This document shows positions 34,296 to 45,387 of a stretch of 64,000 nt of DNA, piece after piece. The first letter of the stretch is position 1, and each line of letters starts with the position of its first letter. The position numbers were made by a program, and so were the translations under genes. Origin of the DNA: Siphonodentalium dalli (taxonomy: Eukaryota > Mollusca > Scaphopoda > Gadilida > Siphonodentaliidae); the NCBI GenBank assembly GCA_032622095.1, contig CP136067.1, forward strand, positions 193,030,052 to 193,094,051, written 5' to 3'. The notes below the pieces were generated by a model, which worked only from the letters and a program-made list of their open reading frames with translations, was not told the DNA's origin and made no database searches.

Positions 34296-35867
34296 CCAGC
34301 TAACTGGGACCTTGGCTAACTGGGACCTTGGTTAACTGGGACCTCAAGTCTGGTTAACTGGGACCTTGGCTAAATGGGACCTTTTGGCTAACTGGGACCT
34401 TGGCTGACTGTGACCTTGGCTAACTGGGACCTTCAGATGTATTATTAATAATTTCATTAAAATCAATTTTTATTAAGTATTAATGAAATTTAAAAACAAA
34501 TGAAATGTTAACATTTTAAAACAATAACATTAAACAAAACAATAAAAACACTATACAAGATTTATCTGTGGGTATTGCAGTTCTGTGTAGCACAATGTAG
34601 GCTGCAGCACTGTATCTGCATGTATATATGCTGTATTCACTCTGTATTCATTGTGAATGCCATGAGTAACAATCACTTTAGTGTATCTTAACTGTGAATG
34701 TATGGGCGCCATCCCTGCAAATATTCGCCATTCTGTGATATCTCCTTGGAATCAAGCAGATATCTGCTCGCATTATGGAGATATCTCCTTGGTTTCAAGG
34801 AGATATCTGCTTGGAATATGGAGATATCTCCTTGGAAATATTTTCAATGAGATTTCTCCTTGAAACCGAGGAGATATCTCCATAATGCGAGCAGATATCT
34901 GCTCGGATTATGGAGATATCTGCTTGAAAAATATTTCAAGGAGATATATCCATGTTCCGAGCAGATATCTGCTTGGATGTATTTCGATCATAGAAGAGAA
35001 ATACTGTGGAGAAATCATTAATATTTCATGGCCGCGGTTTTCCAAGGAGATATCTCCATAATCCAAGCAGATATCTGCTTGGAATATTTTCAAGGAGATA
35101 TCTGCTTGGAATATGGAGATATCTCCTTGGGTCCAATGAGATATCTCGTTGAAAACTATTTCAAGGAGATATCTCCATAATGCGAGTAGATATCTGCTTG
35201 AATTATGGAGATATCTCCTTGGTTTCAAGGAGATATCTCGTTGGAAATATTTCAAGCAGTTGCGAGTAGATATCTCCTAGGATCCAAGGAGATATCTCCA
35301 TAATCCAAGCAGATATCTCCTTGGATCCAAGGAGATATCTCCATAATGGACCATATTCCAAGCAGATATCTGCTAGGAATTACAATTCCAAGGAGATATC
35401 TCCTCGAAACCGAGGAGATATCTCTGAATTACGAGGAGATATCTCCGAGAACGAATATTTGCAGGGATGGCGCCCCATATGAATGCACATAATAACCATC
35501 ACTTTATTGACTTTATTAACAATAAATATTCATAGAAATATATAAGTGGATAAAAATAAGAAATAAAAATAGCTGTGACCTTCAGTTTTATAGAAGTTAT
35601 ATAAGATTGACAAAATAACTTTGTAAAAATCTTTTTTTATTAAGTCAGGTTAAAACAAATCTAAAACATTTTGAAGCAATAACATAAATAAAACGAACAA
35701 TAACAATGAATTTAACGTTCTATTCTACTAATATATGTAATAAATATAACCAAGGTCCCAGTTAGCCAAAGGTCCCAGTTAGCCAAGGTCCCAATTGGTC
35801 ATGGTCCCAGTTAGCCAAGGTCCCAGTTAGCTGAAGGTCCCAGTTAGCCAATCTCCCAGTTAGCTGG
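34296..35867. mobile_element. Inverted minisatellite arms (GCTAACTGGGACCTTG)
   Basis: About eight 14-20-bp units GGCTAACTGGGACCTT lie at 34296-34436, and about seven inverted units AAGGTCCCAGTTAGCC at 35748-35867. The outermost words CCAGCTAACTGGGA mirror each other. Between the arms are AT-rich flanks that share words in direct orientation (AACATTTT..AACAATAACAT) and the palindrome-array element B. No target duplication was identified. Confidence 0.65.
34701..35479. mobile_element. TATGGG-family palindrome-array element B (GGAGATATCTCC)
   Basis: A perfect 6-bp duplication TGAATG at 34695-34700 and 35480-35485. Ends are TATGGGCGCCATCCCTGCAA and, inverted, TATGGGGCGCCATCCCTGCA, continuing AATATTCG on both sides. 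The 779-bp body has about 26 AGATATCT words, mostly GGAGATATCTCC and GCAGATATCTGC, extended to AAGGAGATATCTCCTTG or GAGCAGATATCTGCTC with short linkers such as GAATATT and ATAA. No ORF beyond the repeat translations. Confidence 0.85.
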
Positions 35868-36669
35868 CATTCGATATTTTTACTAGAGTAAACATACATG
35901 TGTGGGTCTATATGTGTGCGTATAATATGGTGACCTTTCACTAGATGAATTATTCCAGAGGAAAATTACCTGTTCCAATCACCCTGGTAAAAACCAGAGG
36001 TTTTTCACCATGTATTACCCGAGTGTTTTTATAAGGGCCATCTCGTGATCGGTGACTGTCACTGAAGAAATCAATATATCAGAATACCAATTCAAGCATT
36101 CAAGTAAAATTTAGTCAATGATTTTCAAAACCAGTAATTGTTCGCAGTGAATAATTTAAGTCACCAATGAAAATATAAACGCGGTTGGTGTAAACAGAAT
36201 TATATTATTGTCCGAAAAACTAGCAGAAACATTCGCCCCATTTTTAGTATTGCATGACCTTGACCTTTCTGTGGAATGGTCTGTGTAATTTTATGAATTA
36301 TTGTTTTCTCCATATTCCACATAAATGAAATCTGTACGATGAGTCATCAGTTCAATAGCTGAACCAGAGAATTAACTTATGTTGTATGCAACCTGTTTAG
36401 TTGTTTGAATTCGCTTATTGTACTTGAATTTAGGAACCAAAGTCAATCTTGTTAGAAAGTCGCGAATATCGAACGCGGAAGTCAGAAGTGAATGTCTGCA
36501 AATTTGCATTTGCAAACTTGTGCAACTATATATGTACATGGGAGAGTGTTGAAATAATTAATAGTTTTCAGAAGTCGACTAGTTAGTATGAGAAATCGAT
36601 TACTATTTTCTGTGAAAACGTCAACTAAATCACTTGTAAAGCAAAGATAAACGCCATCAACACTGACAA
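35868..36669. other. No gene; dispersed repeat then unique sequence
   Basis: About 35895-35990 is the inverted partner of 27225-27325. The remainder is AT-rich. A minus-strand ORF at 36482-36688 has no motif. Confidence 0.35.
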
Positions 36670-36801
36670 CAGGTCGGGCACACATCAAAAACGGTTTTGT
36701 CTACTGTAGCCCGATTGAGCTACGTTTTTAATGTGATTTACACGGCTCCTGCGATTATCGCCATACCACGAAAAGCGCATTTCGAATTTTCGTTCATTAG
36801 T

Positions 36802-38286
36802 CAGGTCGGGCACAGGTGCCAAATGAGCTAAATAGCTCATTTGAGCTCAAATAGCTAAATCGAGCTAAATTTTTAATATGATTTAAGTTCATTTCCTCAG
36901 TTCAACACGTGCATCAAATTATCGCATTGCGAATTTATTTCTACTGGACCAACCTAGTATTGAGCTTCACAAATACATCGTGTGCTCATCTACTCACAAC
37001 AGTCTTGATATCTTTTACGTGACATTTGCTTAAGGATTTATCCATATGTTTTCATTAAAATTCGTGAGAGAAAATAGTTTTAAATTGACTTTTCAGTCGG
37101 CAAATCGTGCTGTGTCAGATTCGCTCCGCTGTGTCTAAGCTTATCCTAAGATAAAATGAAACAAACGTTCTGATTGGCTGCTCAAAACAGGCTCCGTCTA
37201 TGTGTTTATAAGCATGATTTTAATTGAATTTCACTGGTTGGAAGATACGGAAAGCCACGCGCTTTTACCACATCGACACAATAGAAGACACAGTAACCGA
37301 TGTGTAAAATATGAATGTACTGACCACTCGCGCTTCCGTATTTTTTCTTCTCTTAATGGCAGATCAGTGTACGTTCGGCAAATGATATATCGTAAATCTA
37401 TGCCCATGGTTTATCCCCACCAGTCGGACAAGACATTGTAACCTTGTGTCCTTAAAGGTACGGTTGGCCTTGGCGGTGGGTATCCTGTGAAAATATTTCC
37501 ACCCGTCAAAAACCGCCACAAACAGAAAGAACATCAAAATGTAGACAGACTTTGTCCGTATACAAATAAGAAATATCGCATAAACAGTATGTTATTGTCA
37601 AATGTTTGACCATTGTTATGTAAACAAAAGCATAAAAAGTAACTTTTCTGGTGTTTGTTTATATTATGATGGTAAACATAAAGAGCGTTCTTTGTTGGTG
37701 AATTCCTGATATGGAACTAATAAAGAGCGTTTATGCCATTTGTGTGTGATTAGCCAGTAGCATTGTGCTGTCTTCTGTAACACAATCAGGCTCTTGCCTA
37801 GGTAAAATATATTAGGTCTTTATGATAACATGCTGTTTACGTGATGGTCATGGTATATATGAACGAAACTGTATGCGTTTTAATGTTTTTCTGTTTACGG
37901 TGATTAGAACACGTATGAATATTTTCGACAAATAAGGCCTCACGTGCCTTTAACCTTCAGAAATATATTCCAGGTAAATTAATATGCAGAAGCGGCAGTT
38001 TTATAAACACAATTTGTATGTTCAAAAAGAAGTAATAATCATTCTCCTAAAAGTGTTAATCAAATTGCCTCTGATCACGCCACTGCTGTTTTAATTACTT
38101 GTACGGAAGGAGTTTCTGAGAAGCTTGACATGGGGTCTAACTAATGAATGTAAATTCGCAATGCGATAATTTGATGCATGTGTTGAACTGAGGAAATGGA
38201 TTTAAATCACATTAAAAATTTAGCTCGATTTAGCTATGTGAGCTCAAATGAGCTATTTAGCTCAATTGGCACCTGTGCCCGACCTG
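36802..38286. mobile_element. CAGGTC-family element, inner, 5-bp duplication TTAGT
   Basis: TTAGT at 36797-36801 and 38287-38291. Ends CAGGTCGGGCACAGGTGCCA and the inverted copy ending at 38286. Subterminal AGCTAAATAGCTCATTTGAG words form further small palindromes. The opposite arm of the outer element (38975-38990, read in reverse) gives the empty site TTCATTAGTTGTGTACC. No transposase; the short interior ORFs lack motifs. Confidence 0.9.
37456..37949. mobile_element. TTAA-bounded MITE P5 inside the inner element
   Basis: TTAA at 37452-37455 and 37950-37953, with ends AGGTACGGTTGGCC and GGCCTCACGTGCCT, an imperfect inverted repeat (AGGxACG..GGCC). It also resembles P2 and P3, which begin AGG. 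This gives a third level of nesting. Confidence 0.55.
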
Positions 38287-39129
38287 TTAGTTGTGTACCA
38301 CTATCACGTCTACAAAGAAGCAAAAACTCAACGACTCACCACTGCTTAGGCGCAATTAACGATGTTTTAATTAAGACCTGTTAGCGTTTGGTAGTGACTG
38401 TCCCGTAAATATGTTGATTTTGCCATAAAAGGTAGGCAAAGATCCATTTGTGTTTTTGCAGGATATATCTTTTTGAAGGTCAAGAACGTCCAGTTTATGT
38501 GGCTTACCTGATTGGATAAAGCGAACAGCTTCACTCGGAGACGACTATTTGTTAAATGTTTGGCGAACGCCATTCATAGAAGACAACTACAGAAACACGA
38601 TTCACAACTCTACTTTGAAATTTGGAAGCACCTCGCATAACATTACAGTTATATAAATATGGTTGTCCATTTGTCGTTTCGTACATTCCAACAGATAGAT
38701 GTTACTCTGAAATCCCATTACGAATGTACCATTAATCCCCGGCTAAATGCAACCAATCAGATTATCGCCTGCGCACGGATGTTTGCGAACACAATTGCGA
38801 CCGGAACTACCTCAGATTTGATAAAGATTTACATTTCGATCAAGAGATTTTGATGATAATTTCTTACCGTTTTTCATGGTAAATTGACCAAAACAAATTG
38901 ATTTTGAATCGCTCAAAAGGTATTAAAGCCGTGGTGAGTCGTTGAGTTTTTTGCTTCTTTGTAGACATGATAGTGGTACACAACTAATGAACGAAAATTC
39001 GAAATGCGCTTTTTTCGTGGTATGGCGATAATCGCCGGAGACGTGTAAATCACATTAAAAACGTAGCTCAATCGGGCTACAGTAGACAAAACGAGCTACG
39101 TAGACCATTTTTGATGTGTGCCCGACCTG

Positions 39130-39468
39130 ATCAAAGACACTCCTCTATTTAATAATTTATTCCCGCTGCTAATATGGTAAGGAGCATTAGAATGATGTAC
39201 ATAGCCTCAAGCATATGAACTAACAAACCACTACGTGTTGTGAGAGATACCGATAACTCTTCGTAAAGGCATTATACAGATAGTGTGAGGTAAGCTAAAG
39301 TGGTGTTGTGCTCGCTCGGTTAATCTCAGGCTAGAGATCATGTTGACATTTTCAACTATTTAATAATATTTGAGCACCAATCAGATTGTGTTTGAGCAGC
39401 ATTAGATTACTATTTCTGGAACTGATAAAGACATTGCATCTTCGGCGCTGAATATTGTATTAAATATA
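39130..39468. other. No recognised gene
   Basis: Short AT-rich stretch between two elements; nothing recognised. Confidence 0.3.
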
Positions 39469-39474
39469 GTTTTC

Positions 39475-40727
39475 TATGGGAGGCCAAATTCACATTTAAT
39501 AATTAATTGCGCTTAAGCGCAAATAATTAATTGCGCTTTTAAAAGCGTAATTAATTGCGCTTAAGCGCAATTCATGGTTATATGTAACTAAACACCCCTG
39601 ATGAATAAATAGGTTTATCCATAAACTTAACCTTAACAGGCCTCAAGATTCGACGAGAATCACCGAATCGATTCCGTAATGATTCTCACAAAACTTTACA
39701 ATTTTCAGTGCTTTATGACTAACATGATTCAGCATTTGATTCTCCTAAAATTAAATGTATTTTGAGCACTGCTTAACTCCTATTGACATATGACCTCTTG
39801 TTTTCATTGATTTGGATGGGTAGGGAGCTAGCCCAACTTCTTTATCAAAATGGCTGACTCACAATAGTATCACCTTCTGTTTTAGTTGGAGCGACTCGTG
39901 ATAGCATTATATTATCTTCGGTATATATTAGTTGGAGCTACTCGCAATAGCATTACTTTCTGTATTAGTAGGGGGCGACTTTGATTTTCTTAAATTTTCG
40001 AGTATACAGGCACACCATATGAGGGAAGCAAGCCCTGGGTGACACCACATTCACACTATATGACCTTGGAAATACTATATATTTGTGCAAGAGATGCTGA
40101 TTTAATAAAAAAAACTAGAGCTCGAGTACTGAGACACCAATGCTCCAGGAATGAGACACCACATTTTTTGGGACAGGGATGCTGATAATATGAAAATATG
40201 TTTTTTTTCCCTGATTTAAGTAAATAATTAAGTAAACCATATGAGGTAAGCAAGCCCTCATGCAGTGACATCACATGCATGCTATAGTATATGACCATAG
40301 TAATGGCCCAAATCTGTGCAAAAATACATTAAAAAACATCATATAAAAAATTACTAGAGTTCTGGGAAGGAGACATCAATTCTTTGGATATAGGGATGCT
40401 GATAATATGTAATTGGGATTATCATTGTTGAACACATACTCTCAGTTGACTGTTGAGTACTCAGGCTAATTAAAACAGTTTAAAATTAGCCCAATGATCC
40501 TCTTGTATTGTTAGGTGATACACCAGGTCATGCCAATAGTTTATGGGTAGGTTAGATAGTAGTCACAATTATGCTTAAGTGCAATTAATTATGCCTAAGC
40601 GCAATTCAATACGCTTAAACATAAATGCCCTATTTGTGCTTAAGCACAATATGTTGTATTTGCGCTTAATCGCAATTGTTTGAGCTTAAGCGTAATTCAT
40701 TATTAAATGTGAATTTGGCCTCCCATA
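39475..40727. mobile_element. TATGGG-family palindrome-array element C (GCGCTTAAGCGC)
   Basis: A perfect 6-bp duplication GTTTTC at 39469-39474 and 40728-40733. Ends TATGGGAGGCCAAATTCACA and its inverted copy, continuing TTTAATAATxAATT. Near both ends lie arrays of the self-complementary word TTGCGCTTAAGCGCAA and relatives (39502-39572; 40570-40695 with decayed versions such as TGCTTAAGTGCA). The centre holds a diverged tandem duplication (40008-40420) and GTTGGAGC(G/T)ACTCG repeats (39885-39975). No ORF. Confidence 0.85.
40008..40420. repeat. Diverged tandem duplication of about 220 bp
   Basis: CACCATATGAGGGAAGCAAGCCCT and ACCATATGAGGTAAGCAAGC open two units. Both proceed through ATATGACC, CTGTGCAA/TTGTGCAA, ACTAGAG, GAGACA, and GGGATGCTGATAATATG. 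Confidence 0.7.
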
Positions 40728-40733
40728 GTTTTC

Positions 40734-41372
40734 TAGGTATTCTGTAATGCATAAGAGAGTTATTAAACAGTTATAATCGACATCGATAGCCATAGTGAGT
40801 TTTCACACATAATTGACCTCTTCAGCGGGGAAAAATTAAATATGAAAGATGCCACACATTCTGAGTTCTGTTCCAGTGCACATGTGCTACACAATACTAA
40901 ACATTGCGGTGACAATCCGGCATCATCGAATCATTCAAATTAGGTCTTTGAACAAATCAGGTACCATTTTCTTGATGATTGTTCAATAAATCAATGAATT
41001 GTTAATGCATTTCTGCTATTTATGATGATCAGTAAGCAAATTAAGTTCTGGATTTGTTTTGACTTATCGACTAGCAGATTCAGATTGACTTACTTAATAA
41101 TCGATTAGATGTAAATTAGTCAACTAACCATTTTAACACTAATATGGGAAGACAAGTCCACTTTAACTGGGCCGTTTACCACTGCCTTTAACAGAAAGTA
41201 CACCATGGATCCACCCTCCGGTCTATTCAAATGCAGTGTACTTGATATGGTGTAAATGCCATTCAACTCGATTGTTGACAACAGGAACATATACATATTC
41301 TGGTGAAACAAATATCTATTGGACTGACCCCCGAAAAGATTCAACAGATGCACATTGCCTGTTAAACATCTA
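40734..41372. other. No recognised gene
   Basis: 40734-40815 is a half-copy of the 12593-12782 element in inverted orientation. The remainder shows nothing recognisable. Confidence 0.35.
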
Positions 41373-41376
41373 TTAA

Positions 41377-41661
41377 CCCTTTCTACATGTATATTGAATG
41401 GATTCTCCCACCCAGTTATAAAGGTTTACTTTGGAATGGTCTAGCAAACATTTTGGAGGGGTGTTCAGGTAATAAAGGCAGACAACAGATAGAATTTAAG
41501 TAGATAATACAAGAGCAGAATGATTCATATTCATTGGTGGGAATGTTCAGATAATAAGTTCAACAAACGGCATATGGTCGTTTATTGACCTTATTATCTT
41601 AATATTTTCTGAACATTTTCTGAGGCAACTACTCATCTATGAATATTTAATGTTGAAAGGT
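41377..41661. mobile_element. TTAA-bounded MITE P4, copy 1
   Basis: TTAA at 41373-41376 and 41662-41665, with ends CCCTTTCTACATG and (right) TTGAAAGG. Interior blocks GTTATAAAGGTTTAC, TGTTCAGATAATAAGTTCAA and CTACTCATC recur at 17205, 57129 and 57502. Confidence 0.65.
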
Positions 41662-41665
41662 TTAA

Positions 41666-42041
41666 AATTCTGGAAATTATTACTGAGATCAGCTGGCTTC
41701 TAGTCATCTGAAGGACTCCTGATTCCGCTGTATTACATCAGCTAATGCACTAATTTATATTGTTGATCAATTGTGTGATTTTATTTTGTAATTTAATATT
41801 TTGTTGGGTCAGACTTATATAGGCCTGCGTGTCTGTCAACTGTCCCTTTTGCTACATGTTGTAACAGATGTATATATTCAATGCAATAAACCTATTTACA
41901 CAAATAAAAAAAGGGACCAGGAACACAAATGCAATATTGAGAAACGATATTATCCTGAAATAAGCTGCAAGATGACATGTTTGTTCGCTCATTTTAATCT
42001 TGTTTTTTATACAGGTGACATGAGACAGATTTATGTGAAAA
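41666..42041. promoter_or_regulatory. Probable 5' flank or leader of the TBC1D5-like gene
   Basis: The stretch before the first coding exon. TTTTTTATACAG at 42003-42014 is a good acceptor, so an upstream non-coding exon is likely, and the true promoter may lie further left. No TATA-type core promoter could be assigned. Confidence 0.3.
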
Positions 42042-42156
42042 ATGAGCAGATTGAGTTTTGGGTCGAAGGCGAAGAAAGCCGTCGACTTAAATGGGAAGCC
42101 TCCACCGTCAAAAGAAGACATTCTTGATGAAATTGATAAATTTGTGAATAATCAAG
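42042..42156 (+). CDS. TBC1D5: TBC1D5-like coding exon 1
   Basis: ATG at 42042 gives 38 codons plus one base, ending ..DKFVNNQ|G before GTAAGA. The acceptor-like TATACAG precedes at 42014, so the exon probably begins at 42015. The start was chosen because phase 1 here joins exon 2 in the frame that leads into TEWKNIF. The longer + frame crossing this site (41801-42127) is out of phase and is not the protein. Confidence 0.72.
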
Positions 42157-45100
42157 GTAAGACACTCTTGATTGAACTTTTTGATGACCATACAAATAGA
42201 TGTGTGAACGGGAAATAATGGGCCCAGAAAACTCATTCTATGTCACGAAACAAATCTATTTTTAGATCAAGTACAGCTTTAGTATTAAAATTAAGGAATG
42301 GGAATTAGTAATCATGACTGTCATGTTGTGTGTGTGATGAAATAGATGTAATGTATATAGTGTGCAGCACACTTATATTTCTAACTTCAGACATTATAAA
42401 TCAGTGCTGGTGAGTGGAGCATGTGGTTGTGAGTTGACCCTTGTCAGACTGAATAAATTATGGATTTAATATCTTCGAAAACCAACTGTTCAATGCCCGG
42501 ATCTCATTTTTAAGTGTTCCGACTTGTAGTTTATGACTAAGCATTCAACCAATTTTAACAATTTCATGAAATCACAATTTCACATAACAAGCAATCGTTT
42601 TCCATGTGCATTGGGTGAAATGCATTTGATATATTGATGGAGAATAATAGAATAACACATACTTTTGAACGTTTTTGAACCAAACTTTTCCAACCGAACT
42701 CAACTCAAATATCGGAACCGAATTGAACATTGAATGTTCGCAAAATGCTGGAAATAAAGAACCCTTATCTCATAGCTGTATAGAAATGTGAAAATAGATC
42801 ATAATTGTTATGAGAATTGATATTGATGGCAACAACTTCCAATAAGGAAGAATATTGGCTTAGAGTGTGCAATACAACATGTGCCAGATGTTGTTAGAAA
42901 TGACAAGTTCACTATTGTTGATTGATACATGGCAGCCTAGACTCAGGGTTGGCGCTGGACCAAAATTTTCTCTTGCCAATTTTTTTGCCAAATGGATTTT
43001 TTTTTTGCCAAATGAATTTTTTTTTTGCCAAATTAAATCGAAGGTCAAATTGGGGAAAAATAAGGAAAATTAGCGTTTTTATCTTTATTCATATAAAACG
43101 TAAACAGACACGGGTAAAATGACAACAAATCAATATTAAATGTTAATAGAAGACACAATACATTTAGACAAGCAATTGTCAAATACTAGTTTATCACATA
43201 AACCTATAGTATGGTAATGCACATTAATATTAAACATGAACAATTCTACGAGACTTAACATCAACCCACTTCAAAAATGCAGCAGCAAAATCAAACTCAG
43301 ACACAGATGGTCCTTCGATTAGAGCATTGAGATAACGAACAGACAATCGATTGCGCGATTTTGTTTTAGCAATGTTTTGAATGGAGAAGGCTCTCTCGCA
43401 GTCGACTGTTGATACGGGAACACAGACTAGCCGTTCGGCAAACTGACCAACAATCGTGAACAGTTCCTTGTGTTTCAGGGCGCACTGACATCCATCATCG
43501 ACGTCGTTGGTGCTTTTCTTTGCTTTGATGAAGGATCGGAATGAGTTAATCTCGTCGATTACATCGTCGTCAGTAGTTGTGTCGTTGATAAGCTTGGCAA
43601 ACTGCACTAGTGTTGGCTGATGTTTTTTCATGGTTTTCTCTGTCGTTGTGATGTCAAACAGTTTTGTCATAGCGATGAGCACGTCGGAATCGTTGTCTTC
43701 TGCGAAACGACTTTTCAAGTTCGCCACTAACTTCTTTGCAAAAGCAGTGGTCACAGAAGAACTGTCCTTTCTCAACTTAGTGCCGTCTTTGATATTGTGG
43801 CCTGCCATCGGAAAACTATAGTCAAAATCGGAATCCTCATCGTGCTGTGGAGTTTTCGGAATTTCGGAGAGGAACTGTTTTAGGGAGGGTCCAGGTGATT
43901 TTGAGTACTTCTCAATCTTAGTGACAGTCGCTGTGATCAATGGATTGATATCCATGAAGTCTATTACTTAACACTGGAATAATTTGCAGAGGATAGAGCA
44001 CTCCTTAAGGACATCCTTCAAGAAATGGGTCATGTAGATGAACTTATATGATGCTATGGTTTTATATAATCCAGTCGATTTGGCCGAAGAATCCTCGAAT
44101 AGAACAGTTAACAAACTTGAATAGTTACTGAGTATGGAGCTTACACTACCGTCGAATGACAGCCATCTTGTAGTACACATCTGTTTAATTTTTATGGAAT
44201 TCACATCAAAGAATTTCTGCACACTTTCTAGTTTCCTCTGGTTTTTTGGTGACCGACTGAAGAATGAGAATATGGAATTTAAAGAATCCTGGTATTTTAA
44301 CATGTATGGAAAGTCATCAGCAGCATTACAACTAGCTAGCGAGAGTCGATGAGCAATACAATGCACACTCAGAACTTGCGGGAAATCACTTTCAATCCGC
44401 TGGCTGACACCACTCTTCCGACCAGTCATGACTGACGCACCATCGGTAGCGAGGCCACACAACCTGTCACCATCGAGTTGATACTAGTAACTGTCAAGCA
44501 CAGACGTTACAATGTTGGTAATGTTTTCGGCATTGGCAGAATCCTGTAACTCGTGAATTCCCAGTAAAACACTCTTGGGTATAAAACGACCCTCCGATTT
44601 CAACAGATATCTCCTAAAAACAACAACATTCTGGGATGAAGAAATGTCCGTAGATTCGTCTAACATGATGCTGTAAACAGGTGATTGTCGAATTTCGTTG
44701 ATGCAGTTTGTGTCGATCACAGAAACTAGTTAGGGAGCCCCGCATATGTTTTATTTACACTTTGCGTACAAAAGGTTTGACCCCCTAAAGTTGGTACCAA
44801 TAATGGAACATTCTGAAAAACCGATTTCTAAAGTTGCGCATTCCTGGGGTTTAGGGGCCGCTGAACCCCAAAAAGTGCCAAAAATCACTTCTATTTACAC
44901 TTCCGCGTACATCGATGAATTTTGGTTTGATGATACTCCTAAGTGTACTGATTAAGAAAACACAACTTAAGAAAGGGATTTTCCTGGGGTTTTCAGATAA
45001 GAAAGGGGGGGTCCCATGCTGAACCCCAAAACGTGATTTTACACTTTTGTTTACACTTTCGCGTACATCCATAATTTTTGGTCTCAAAGTACTTTGATAT

Positions 45101-45351
45101 ATACTAATTATAAAAACACAACTTAAGAAGCAACTTTTCCTGGGGTTTTAAGATAAGAAGGGGGTCATCGGGTCACCCCTCAAAACATAAAAAAATACTT
45201 TTATTTACATGATTGCATTCGTCCAACGTGTGTGTATGTGCGTACACCCCTGGAACGTTGCACTATTACAACCAATACATCCCTAAATCGATACAATCAA
45301 CTTAAGAAATATATATTCATGTCGTTTTCTGATAAGAATGAGACTTGTTAC

Positions 45352-45387
<36 letters not shown>

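Larger units (their letters stand above)
36670..39129. mobile_element. CAGGTC-family element, outer
   Basis: Ends CAGGTCGGGCACACATCAAA (36670) and the inverted copy ending at 39129. The arms pair through TGTCTACTGTAGCCCGATTG, AACGTAGCTC, GCGATTATCG and CGAAAATTCGAAATGCGC. The left arm is interrupted at 36802 by the inner element and resumes at 38292 (TGTGTACCACTATCACGTCT..) to pair with about 38936-38990. Flanking 5-mers GACAA and ATCAA are only a weak duplication. No transposase seen. Confidence 0.8.

Noticed and set aside
41801-42127. 108-codon ORF upstream of TBC1D5
   Set aside because: It overlaps exon 1 out of frame and reads through the acceptor; no motif.
43230-44723. Domesticated hAT host gene
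   Set aside because: Two in-frame stops, a split by insertion, intact TIRs and an 8-bp target duplication show an ordinary dead transposon.
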